Assembly (NCBI GenBank): GCA_018343915.1
Contig: JABRWF010000008.1
Span: forward strand, 1,054,001 to 1,118,000
From: Agroathelia rolfsii
Lineage: Eukaryota; Basidiomycota; Agaricomycetes; Amylocorticiales; Amylocorticiaceae
Direction: 5' to 3'
DNA: 64,000 bases
How positions within the stretch are numbered: the stretch's first letter is position 1; the number at the start of each line of letters is the position of its first letter. The position numbers were made by a program, and so were the translations under genes. Of the stretch, positions 46,730 to 57,000 are shown piece by piece. Below the pieces are notes generated by a model. The model had not been told where the DNA came from and did not search any database. It saw only the letters and a program-made list of their open reading frames with translations.

Positions 46730-47318
46730 TTAGAACAAATCTCCCCCACCATCTTTCTGCGCTAGTTGCTTTGTACACTAGAGGAGGTGTAACGAGCCTT
46801 ATTATTTGAAGCAAAAGAACACATTACAATACACAAATTTAGTAGACTACCACGGACACTTTAGCTACAAAAAGTAGTAGTCTTCAACTTCGCACGTTTC
46901 TTTATTTTGGGAAATTCTTGGCTGGCTTGCGCTTGGTGTTAGAAAACCAAGGGTGCATCAGTTTTCACGAGCTATTAAAGGGAACGCAACCCAAGTGGAT
47001 AGACGTGAAAGGCTCCGGCCGATACAAGTAGCCCATATAAAGCAAACCATTTAAAGTAGAATAGGCCTAGCTTCAAGGGCAAAAACAAATTTTTATATAC
47101 AAATCCGTTTTGGGAGTCTCTGTTAGAATTTGGATTCCATTTGTTCCTCGCTGTCGAGCTAAAGCAAGGAATGTACCTTTTCCCTCCCTTCTCCATTTCT
47201 TACCATATATGCTCTTTATTTGTTTCACTCTTGGTTCATTATGGGTATAAATACATGTATTGGCTAACTACGATACGACATGCGTTTGTTAGCAATTTAT
47301 CCCCCATATCCCCCATAG
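46730..47318 (+). other. Retrotransposon leader and primer-binding region
   Basis: This is the untranslated stretch between the 5' LTR and gag. Directly after the LTR comes TTAGAACAAATCTCCCCCAC. A standard tRNA primer-binding site would start TGG within a few bases; none is visible, so the primer is unclear. Scattered stops close all frames on the plus strand. Confidence 0.6.
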
Positions 47319-48653
47319 CTGAGCTCGCAAATTCAACAGTCTCTAGTTCTACTGTTGAGCTTGCCCACCATTTCACACCCAAACCCACCACGAGAACCCA
47401 CTCCCTCTCAACCCGAGTCAGAAGCAGAATCCTCGGAAGCAGAGTCATCTGAAGAGGAATCTTCTGACGAAGAAAACCCCACCTTTTTCCCTCCATTCCC
47501 ATCTGCACACGCCTCTGCACACAACTCCCCTCGCCCCCAATCACCAATGGCTCAACAAGTCGACAACGCTGCCTTAATGCAGCAGCTCATCCAAAACCAG
47601 ACAATGATGATGCAATGGATGCAGCAACAGAATGAGTCACGAGGCAAGCCAAAAGAAATTGGCCACGCGCCGCCAACATTCGATGGACAATGGGTTAATT
47701 ATCACCCATTCCTCCAAAAATTTCAAGCTTACCTGGAGCTAAATCCAAGGGTATATGTGACGGACAAGGAGAAGGTCAAATACCTTCTGGGTTTAATGGT
47801 GGAAGGTGCTACAGCTTGGTCCAGCTTGTGGTACACCGAATTAGGACTACAAAACCGGGTACCTGGGCCCGTAACATATCAGGAAGTAATCGAAAGCTTC
47901 AAATCCCTATTTGGAGCCTTCGATGAAAAAGTAGCAGCGAGAGACCAACTGTGTCACCTGCGATAAGGAACCACATCCACAAGAAACTTTGGGATGGCTT
48001 TCATGTTGCTAGGTAAAAGGACTGGGTTATCTAATGATGACCTACGAGAAAAATACCTAGAAAGGATGAACGTCAAGCTACGATGTATCATTACAGGCTG
48101 GGATAGGGATACCTCAACCCTAACCAAGTTGATGAACATGGCACACGACACAGAAGTCAACTTAATGAAGGAAGAAATGTTGTCTAGCAAAAGATACTGG
48201 TACAACAACAATCCTCAGTCTGATCTCCAGCGGAACAATCCTGACGCGATGGATATCTCTGCTACCATATTGGGAAGGACACCCAATGTATCAAAAAACC
48301 CATTCCTGAGTGCAGGTCCTGCCCAGCAGACCTCCCCGTTGCAAGTGGCTGCAACGCAAAACAACCCGACCACACAATCCAACAATCCATTTAGGCGGAA
48401 AGACATCATTTGCTATAATTGCCAAAAGAAAGGGCATGTAGCATGGGACTGTAGAAGTCCAAAAGCTGATAAAGGCAGCTCAAACAATCCTTTCCAAAAG
48501 GTAGCGGCAGCATCAGCGCCAACACCAACAACATCACCACCACCAGCGAACCAGGGACAGACAAGTAGCCCAATGACACAAAATGACATGTTCAACATGA
48601 TCCAAGAACAGGGTCAAATGATCGCAGCCCTGAAAGACAAGTTGGGTTTTTAA
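47319..48653 (+). pseudogene. gag: gag, interrupted by one stop
   Basis: Encodes the capsid and nucleocapsid protein. The frame is open from 47319, but its first ATG is at 47547 (MAQQVDNAALMQQLIQNQ); the upstream part is Ser/Glu-rich (SEAESSEEESSDEEN) and looks coding, so the true start may be lost or lie elsewhere. A capsid-like retrotransposon Gag region covers about 47640-48200 (HAPPTFDGQWVNYHPFLQKF). The nucleocapsid zinc knuckle CYNCQKKGHVAWDC (CCHC) lies at 48411-48452, followed by a Pro/Thr-rich tail. An in-frame TAA at 47964-47966 splits the gene, and the reading frame is otherwise unbroken on both sides. The normal stop TAA is at 48651, immediately after a frameshift heptamer. This copy would yield only a truncated Gag. 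Confidence 0.9.
48644..48650 (+). promoter_or_regulatory. Putative -1 ribosomal frameshift heptamer at gag/pol junction
   Basis: GGGTTTT is read in the gag frame as G GGT TTT, followed directly by the gag stop TAA. This fits the X XXY YYZ rule for -1 slippage (GGG, TTT, T). After a -1 slip the frame continues as LNRPEYVANATDQF into pol with no stop. A downstream stimulatory structure was not identified. Confidence 0.6.
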
Positions 48654-51600
48654 ATCGGCCAGAGTATGTGGCCAATGCTACTGACCAATTTGTACAAAAC
48701 AAAATGTCTTCTATTTTTACTTCTTCTTCTTTTTCCATTTCCGCTTCTTCTGTACAAGGTGTGCATGGACAACACCTAAATATACCTATCATATTCCATG
48801 GACATTTTTCTACTATCTCTCTATCAGCTATGATTGATTCCGGAGCCACCTCCACTTTTATAAATAAAAAATTCATAGAAAAACATAATATAAAAACTTC
48901 ACCATTACATAAAAAGATTCCTTTGTACAACATAGACAACTCTCCCAATGCGATTGGTTTCATTTCAGAATACGTTACGCTCTTGACCCAGATAGGACAG
49001 GAAAAGCGACGATTGGTGTTTTTAGTAGTAGACATTGGTACCGAAGATGTAATCTTAGGTATCGATTGGCTAAGGCTAGAAAACCCTGTCATTAACTGGA
49101 AAAAGGGGAATGTAACTTTAATGGACGACTTGCTAAAAGATAAGGAATACAAAAAAATTAATAAAATCATAAAAGATGAGGAATCTCCTCCAAAACTGGC
49201 TGTAACTGTGGGTTTGCCACCCCAATACCAACAACATGCCAGGGTATTCTTCAAAGCCGAGTCTCAACGCTTTCCTACCAGTAAACCATATGATCATAAA
49301 ATCGAATTGGTAGAAGGAGTAGAGATGAAAAGAGCCAAGGTGTACCCACTATTGATTCCGGAGCTAAAAGAGCTAGATGCATATTTGGAGGAGAACCTGG
49401 CAAAGGGCTATATAAGGAAATCCCAAAGCCCTTATGCCTCGCCTTTCTTTTTTATCCCAAAAAAAATGGAAAATTAAGGCCTATAGTGGATTATCGACGA
49501 TTAAATAATATCACTATAAAAAACTCCTACCCATTGCCACTCATTTCCTCCATTGTTGACGGACTCTCCAGGGCAAAAATATTTACCAAACTAGATCTAC
49601 GATGGGGATACAATAACGTACTTATCAAAAACGGACACCAAGAGCGGGCAGCATTCATAACCCCTCGAGGACTGTTTGAGCCCCTAGTAATGACGTTTGG
49701 TCTATGTAATGCCCCAGCCACATTCCAAGCTATGATGGACGAAATATTTGCAGACCTAATTGCACAAGGATTAGTGTATGTATATATAGACGACATCATT
49801 ATTGCCACGGCCGACCTAGAAGAACACAGACGATTGGTGCACGAGGTTTTACGAAGGTTAGCGGAAAATGACCTATTCGCAAACTTAGAAAAATGTCTCT
49901 TCGAAGTACCTGAGGTGGAATTCCTGGGGGTAATAATTAGCCACAACCGCGTACAAATGACCAATGAAAAGGTCCAAGCAATCTTAGACTGGCCTATTCC
50001 AAAGACAGTCAAAGACGTGCAGAAGTTCAGAGGTCTGGCTAATTACTACCGAAGGTTTATCAAAGGGTTCAGTGATATTACTAAACCCCTCGATAAACTA
50101 ACTGGCAAAGGCACTTGGAAATGGGAAAAGGAGGAACAGCAATTGTTCGACAATCTCAAAAAAGCTTTTACTACTGCCCCAGTACTAGCAATATATGATC
50201 ACCAGAGAGAAAGTCGGATCAAAACTGATGCCTCGGGATATGCGACTGGCGGAGTGTTCTCCTAGTTACAAGATGACGGTGAATGGCACCCTATTGCCTT
50301 CCACTCCAAATCCATGGATGATGCACAACGAAACTATGACATCTGGGATAAGGAAATGCTAGCAATCATACAAGCATTGGAAGAATGGCGCCATTACATT
50401 ATTGGGTTACCGAAACCGGTAGAAATTTGGTCAGATCATAAAAATTTGGAATATTGGGCAACTAGTCAACATTTGAGTCGACGACAAGCGCGTTGGTACA
50501 GAATCCTTCAAGAATACAATTTTACCTTGTGTTACAAGAAGGGATCAACCAACGGACGAGCAGACGCCCTATCCCGGCGACCCAATTTCTATATGGAAGA
50601 TTCCCAAGATAATCTCAATATCACCATCCTGCAACCCTCTCATTTTAAAATTATGGCTTCAAAGAGAGGACATGTTTTGGTTGAAGGAGAAAAGGAGATT
50701 TTGGTGGAAATTAGACGGGAGAGCACCGAGTTGCTGGAATCCCTCTATCAAATTGTCAAAATAGGTCCACAACGGATTGCCTTAGGTTTACAGGATTGGG
50801 AAACAGAAGATGGGTTAGTGCTATATAGAGAAAAAGTATTTGTGCCCCCCAACAAAAGTCTAAAAGAAAAAATTTTGGCCAAATATCATGACTCAGCACT
50901 GGCAGGACATCCAGGACGGACAAAGACGCTAGAGCTTATAAGCAGAAATTACTATTGGATCAACATAACAAAAGAGATAAACCAATACGTAGATTCTTGC
51001 CTACTATGTCAAGCAAACAAGCCTAGCAGACAAGCGTTACCTGGATTACTTCACCCTCTCCCTGTACCAGGAAAACCATGGGAACACGTAACCTCAGATT
51101 TGATTGTTAAATTACCCAAGTCGCATGGGTTTGACTCAATTCTAGTGGTAGTAGATAGGCTAACAAAACTGGCACACTTCATACCAACCAATGAAAATAT
51201 CTCTGCCAAAGATGTAGCCGAACTATACGTCAAAAACGTGTTCAAACTTCATGGTACACCGTCAACATGGACCTCGGATTGTGGCCCCCAATTTGCAAGT
51301 CAGGTGATGAAAGACATACATGCTAGTCTACACATCAAAACTGCATTGTCTACAGCATATCACCCACAAAGTGATGGACAAACTGAGCGTGTGAATCAGG
51401 AGGTAGAACAATACCTCAGGATTTTCTGCAATCATAGACAAACAAATTAGGTGGATTGGTTACCATATGCGGAATTTATGCATAACAATAGAAGAAATGA
51501 AAGCACATGCACTAGTGCTTTTGAGCTTACCTATGGTTATGTTCCAAATTGGGAAGCCAAAGATATCCAAGATCCGACTCCGGGAGCCTTCAACTGGATA

Positions 51601-52206
51601 GAAAATGCCAAGGAGGCGCAAAAGGAGGCTCAGGCAGCTTTAGGGATGGCAAAAGAGCAAATGGAACAATCGTACAACAAAGGAAAAAAGATGTTCCCGG
51701 ACATTGAGGAAGGACAGGAAGTTTAGCTTAACACACGAAACCTGAAGCTTGATAGACCATCCAAGAAACTAAGTCAAAAGTGGATTGGACCCTATAAAGT
51801 ACAGAAGAAGCTGAACGACTTGAACTACCAACTGGATCTTCCAGACAACCTCAAAATCCACAACGTTTTCCACGTCCATTTACTGAAACCCCATCATGCC
51901 TCAGATCACCACCAAAGACCGCTGCCCCCTGTAGAAGTGGAAGGAGAAGAAGAGTACAAAATGGAAGAAGTACTCAACTCGAGATTGCGACGCGGAAAAC
52001 TGGAGTTCTTAGTAACTTGGAAAGGATACCCAGGGGAACAAACCTGGGTCAGAGAATCCGATATGCATGCAGACAATGCTATCAAAGATTTCTACAAGTC
52101 TAATCCAAGCGCACCAAGAAAGATCAGCGCAGCAACTTTTGGTCTCTTACCTTTTCAAATTTGGGATAACTTGACGGAATGGCAACCCGAGGCGGATTGC
52201 CCCTAA
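48654..52206 (+). pseudogene. pol: pol polyprotein, broken by one frameshift and three stops
   Basis: Order of domains: aspartic protease with active site DSGAT (Asp codon 48836-48838); reverse transcriptase with LDLRWGYNNV, the polymerase box YIDDI (about 49783-49797) and FRGLANYYRRFI; RNase H starting KTDASGYATGG (about 50221); integrase with an HHCC zinc-binding part (about 50887-51012) and a DDE core (SDLIVKLPK, TSDCGPQFAS, HPQSDGQTERVNQE); and a chromodomain (YKMEEVLNSRLRRGKLEFLV, WKGYPGEQTW) at about 51955-52068. Pol lies in the -1 frame relative to gag. Breaks: a one-base shift in an A8 run near 49459-49466, and in-frame TAG at 50263, 51448 and 51724. Each stop is one transition away from a Gln or Trp codon; at 51724 the surrounding motif strongly suggests Trp. 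Downstream domains are otherwise well preserved, so inactivation is recent. Confidence 0.95.
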
Positions 52207-52214
52207 GGAGGGGG
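52205..52214 (+). other. Polypurine tract
   Basis: AAGGAGGGGG lies three bases before the 3' LTR, the position of the plus-strand primer in LTR retrotransposons. It overlaps the end of the pol reading frame. Confidence 0.8.
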
Positions 52215-52217
52215 TAA

Positions 52218-52665
52218 TGTTACGAGTCGCTCGTTGTATTATAATTTTATTTCGAATTTTTCACTATTTTTCTGATTTTCTCCTGATTTTTCTCTATTTT
52301 CTAATGTATATATTGAATATTATGTAAGCACACCCTCTGATGACTAAGCAGTCATGTGACCAGTTGACCATGTGACTGGCCATCATGTGATCACTAGTCA
52401 TGTGACATATTATGTAAGCAGAGTCTAGAATATGGGTCCGGATCATGACACCATTTTAGATTCACTATAATGGCGCAATATTGCGCCATACTTAGCATTA
52501 CTGCACACAGACCATGTAACTACGCACAGACCAGGTAGAATTAGTATATAACCCTGTAGTGCCTCTACCTGAAGACCTCAGATTCGTTCTCTTTGTCTTC
52601 AGGTAAGCACAGTAGTGCAATGTATTAAGTAAATGCTAACATAATAAAAACTTTGTCTTCAGAGC

Positions 52666-52702
<37 letters not shown>

Positions 52703-53173
52703 AAAATCCTCTCTGCTCTGTGCTAGGAGGTAACCAGTGTGCTTAGTGCTACTGGTTGTTTAGAGGTCGCTCCGTGCCCCTCTACGTTAGAGCGCATAAG
52801 ACAGGTCCAGCCCTTTGGGTGACCATTTGCGTCTCTGTATACACATACATAGTGCTTAGTGCACTTAAGTAAGCAAAGGCTTTGCCCTGCACTTATTGCG
52901 GTTAAGATACATCGCACGCCTAGTGGCATACACAAGACAACCGGTGTTCTGTGTATAGACCCTGCTTGAAAGTCTTGTAGACTTGGAGTAAAGCTCGGTG
53001 ATACAAAGACTCTAGTTTGCGTGATAGCTGCAACAGCGCAAGGAAGTGTACACCCGCGCATCCCTAGCCTTGGGAGTTGTAAAACAGCTGTTACTTGGCT
53101 ACCCCGTACCTTTGAGGGGTTGACGTAGGCATAGGTTGAGTTTTGGTGGCAAGAGTCAGGTGTGCTCTTGACA
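52218..53173 (+). repeat. 3' long terminal repeat
   Basis: Same length (956 bp) and ends as the 5' LTR. The differences from it are nearly all transitions. Outside the CT repeat I count 12, of which about 10 are CpG in one LTR and TpG or CpA in the other. The TATA box, palindrome, intron-like unit and CATGTGA cluster are all retained. Confidence 0.95.
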
Positions 53174-53178
53174 GGTAG
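53174..53178. repeat. Target-site duplication, right copy
   Basis: GGTAG, identical to 45769-45773, directly follows the 3' LTR. Confidence 0.9.
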
Positions 53179-53330
53179 AGTACTACAAGGGAATAGTCAG
53201 GTGCATTCTCTCTCTTCTGAATTATAGTCATATTACAAATTACATCAGCAAAATTACACATTACTTTTTATATACTTTTTATATGGTTCTTACTTCTGCA
53301 CTGTTTCTCTTCAAAACAAAAATTCACATT

Positions 53331-53791
53331 AGACCTTTCATATGTTCTTTATGAGCATATATAGTTAGATTTTGAAAATATTCAACATGGAGTGTGGGAC
53401 TGGAAAAGTTGGATATATACTCAGAACCAGCTCTATGAGATTAATTTTTTTAATGAGATGTTATTTTTACTTTTTATTATATACTATAGGGAGTGCTAAA
53501 AAAAAAAAAACCTAGGGTGTGGAAAAAATTTCTGGAAAAAGTAGGGGAAAGCCAATAAAATCACCAACTTGCCAATTTTTCACAACCTCCAGAGATTTTT
53601 TCTACACCCTAGATTTTTTTTGAGTACTCCCTAGAGTATATACTTTATGGTAAAAATAACATCTCACTGAAAAAAATTGATCATATAGAGCTGGTTCTGA
53701 GCTTAGTGTATCCAATTTTTCCAGTCCCACACTCTATTGAATATTTTCAAAATCTAACCATATATGTTCATAAAGAGTATATGAAAGGTCT
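53331..53791. repeat. Foldback element with about 200-bp inverted arms
   Basis: The left arm (about 53331-53535) is largely the reverse complement of the right arm (about 53589-53791). Matching blocks include AGACCTTTCATAT, AGATTTTGAAAATATTCAA, GAGTGTGGGACTGGAAAA, TCAGAACCAGCTCTAT, GAGATGTTATTTTTAC and CTAGGGTGTRGAAAAAATYTCTGG. A loop of about 50 bp separates the arms. Weaker similarity extends outward to about 53290 and 53835. There is no coding capacity. It resembles a MITE or foldback transposon; no target duplication could be fixed. It lies 150 bp from the retrotransposon end. Confidence 0.85.
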
Positions 53792-53927
53792 CATGAAAAT
53801 TTTTGCTTGAAGAAAACGGTGTGGAAGTGACCAAGACACACAAAAAAGTGACTACGGATACTTTCGAGAAACACGAGTACAATTATTTTTACTGTAAACT
53901 AGACCATCAAAACAAGGTTTGTATAAA

Positions 53928-54070
53928 TTGACTAGTTGGATAATGTGTTAGAAATTCTGCAAGTTGGTTCATGTTGACAGCATTTTGATAGGAAAGACTG
54001 AAAATACTGCCAGAACATTGCCTAAAATGGCCAACTTGCAGAATTTCTAGCAGATCATCCAACTAGTCAA
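53928..54070. repeat. Short foldback repeat with 40-bp terminal inverted arms
   Basis: The left arm 53928-53967 (TTGACTAGTTGGATAATGTG...) and the right arm 54031-54070 are reverse complements apart from three mismatches. The 63-bp centre is unique. A TA repeat follows at about 54076. Total length 143 bp, with no coding capacity, so it is a MITE-like unit distinct in sequence from the larger neighbour. Confidence 0.8.
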
Positions 54071-57000
54071 TTCATATATATATATATTTGTTTCAATGTG
54101 TTTTAGGGCTAGGTTAAAGAAAAGATATTAGCTTTTGAAAATAAGTTAAATCTGCAGTTTGGGCAGCTTTGGCAGTAATAGTGAATCTTGTATATTAATG
54201 GCCAGCCACAAAACATCTTTAGAATTAAATGTTACAAGCTTATAGGGACTACCCTCAATGCTCTACATAAATTTTTATCCGGGACAAAATGTCGTGGAAA
54301 TGGACGAAATGTAGAAAATAAAAATTGTGACAGACTTTTGGCACACATTGTAATTACAATTGTAACCTCCAAGAGACGGGCCAAATTTGAATAACTCACA
54401 TAATTGCCTCTGAGTCGCTAGTACTCATCTCATGACCATGATTAAATAGCAGTCCCGTGGAAGATCGCAACAATACACGTAATTGTAATATTACCACACT
54501 CTGATGATGCTTGTAGCCTGAGCCTATCTAATCAATTCAAAGGACACTCACCTGGATTGCAATCAGAATTTCACAGGGCATATGTGTTTACTCTACTAAC
54601 TTTGATTATGATCACAGTGTCTTGGTTATTTTGTCAAGCTAGAATTTTGAAGTTTATGAGGTAGCTTCTTCATCCGACTCAAGCTATGTTGAGGAGTGAC
54701 CTTTCCAATCCACTTTGCCTTTATTGGAGTTCTGTTATATTTTATAGTGGAGCGAGAAAACATTTAGAAGTAGTTTACTGGTCTACAGGCTGTTAAAATA
54801 TGACGAGCGATGACGATGAGTAGCAGTCGACACAAAGAAATGTATTCCGCTTGTCTACTTGTACATCGTTGTACGTAGTCAAACGGATAGTAAACAAAAA
54901 TGTAAACTACCGTAAATATAAAGGCAGAATCATGTGACCCAGCACATGGATTACATATTCTAACACAGGCTTGTGTGATTCTGGTGAGTTGCATAGATAT
55001 AAACATACTAAGCGCACACTGGGGCTGTTCCAATGCATCAAAGTTTCTTATTCTGGTTATGAGTCGGACTCATGACTCGGATGGCGTGTTAATGTTTTGA
55101 AACAACTTGAATGGAAATTAAGTAGTTCTTTGCTTCCAGAGGAGCGGAAGTGCCTTTCAGACCTATGTAATAGTATTACAGCCTGTTTCGAATTCTCATA
55201 ATAGTTGCATTCAATCAAGGGTACTTCGACGGTGTAATAGTGTACGACATCTAAGTCCATTCAAGCTCTGAATCAGACCAGGCGCCGGGCCATGGCCCAG
55301 ACCACCAAATTGCCGTGGAAAGCTATGGTCATAGTGACACAACTTGAAGTCGCGGTTGGAACTTTCAAGTTGAAATTCCACAGATGCAATTCATTTATTT
55401 CAGATAATCATAATAGACTTAATGAAAGAATTAATTAGCCTCCATTTGCTAGGATAAATAATAGCATACAAGACATCGATAAAAGAAATCCCGAAGTGCA
55501 GTGAATATCAAAATGTTAATAATATGCGTCCTTAGAGCATGAGTAGAAATCGTCAATAAAATCTTTCCCATGCAACCATCAGATTGCTATCCCAACGTCG
55601 GGCGTGTATTTTCCCTGAACAAGTGTCATGAGCAATGGGTGGATAGCATACTTGTATATCAAGTTGCTTCATGCAATAGTACTCACTGGTATCTTAGTTT
55701 CTGGTGTGTGTGTGTTTAGGCCAAGATTCAGATATCCATCTTCGAGTGTTTCTGAACGAGACGATCCAACTTGAAATGAACCATGTGGCACTGTCATCTT
55801 GAGATTTGACATGCCGATTGTCTCCGGCCTACTTTGGGCATGCATTCTACCCCAACGGCGAAAGAACTGTCTACCATTTAGGCTACCTAAATATCCATTT
55901 ATTTGTACTGTATTAAATTATAGATTAGTCCTCAGCAGTTTTCAAATGAGCAAGACAACAAAAAGGACTGACGTGGTAGGGCAAGGGATGAGAAAAAAAG
56001 CGGAAAGCTCGATGGAGGTAAAGCAACTGTCTATTTGTCTTATGTTAGTCCTCCAAGGGTGAAGTATTATGTCGTCATAATGAATAATACCGTTATAAGA
56101 GCAAAGAAAGCAGAAAGCCTATTCAAACAGCATTGACATAAACTGGAGGTGGTATTAATCAATATGGCAAAAAATAACATACGCTGCCAGGAGGCTTGTG
56201 TTGACAGTGTATGCAATCAATATTTTGATAATCGAGTTAGTTCTAAACGCGACCCATGGTGGTGATTCAGTGCTCTTTTATTTTCTTTCGTGCGCCATCA
56301 CATACTCTTTCAGTCCCGTACGACCTTTTAGGAGATACCAGATTAACGAAAGTGCAGCAAAGAAATCCGTAGTAAATGTGCTAGATGAAGCTGCAACAAT
56401 TAATCTCTGCCAGTGTGTGTCATGTTATTACATCTATTCTGGCATACAAGGACTCAATATAATTACCATGTTAAAAGATTCATAAAACTGTGTTATGGTT
56501 GCGCCAGTAGTAGTCCTAAATTGCTGGTTAAAAGAGAGGGACGGTAGATAAATTAGTGACATACGCTCTAACAGTGAGGACTATTGTTAATAAAATACTA
56601 CTGTCAAACTTGACTATCGCAGTATCGATTCAAATAACAACATACCTAATGCCAAAGCTAGTGGAGCATGTATGTTTTGTTTGAGAACACAGGGAGATAA
56701 AGTCTAGAAGATGTAATATGTCGCTTACTAAGTGTTGTTGTTGACATAAGCGTCTAAATAGTGCGCCAATGATCAATAGGAGTCCACATAATGATAGAGA
56801 TAGAGCGATTCTTACCAGAATGATGCATAGGAAAGTATTTCTGCTGACTGAAAAATGTTAGCATGTGAATATGAAGGACCTCGTCAGGTGGGCTTGAATG
56901 AACAAACATGACCACAATCGCCACACGTAATAGCTAGGGAAGTGAGTACAATATTATTGGCAACTCCTCATGCTTGTTATAACGAGGTTCAGAACATGTC

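Larger units (their letters stand above)
45774..53173 (+). mobile_element. Ty3/Gypsy chromovirus LTR retrotransposon, full length but inactivated
   Basis: A 7.4-kb element with two 956-bp LTRs that start TGTTACG and end CTTGACA, bounded by the 5-bp duplication GGTAG. The order is 5' LTR, about 0.6 kb leader, gag, pol (protease, reverse transcriptase, RNase H, integrase, chromodomain), polypurine tract and 3' LTR. The RT-before-integrase order and the C-terminal chromodomain place it in the chromovirus branch of Ty3/Gypsy. Chromodomains guide integration toward modified histones in other members. The LTRs differ at about 14 of 956 positions (about 1.5%), so the insertion is recent. Gag carries one in-frame stop; pol carries three and one frameshift, so this copy cannot make a normal polyprotein. 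No envelope gene is present. Related copies presumably exist elsewhere in the genome. Confidence 0.96.

Noticed and set aside
46279..46752. 157-codon antisense frame in the 5' LTR (112 codons in the 3' LTR)
   Set aside because: It lies wholly in LTR DNA, differs in length between the two LTRs and has no recognisable product.
48592..49254. 220-codon antisense frame in pol
   Set aside because: It is the reverse complement of the protease region; no protein features.
56198..56485. Membrane-protein-like frame in the gene-poor region
   Set aside because: Short, not extendable, no recognised family; hydrophobic frames are expected by chance in AT-rich DNA.
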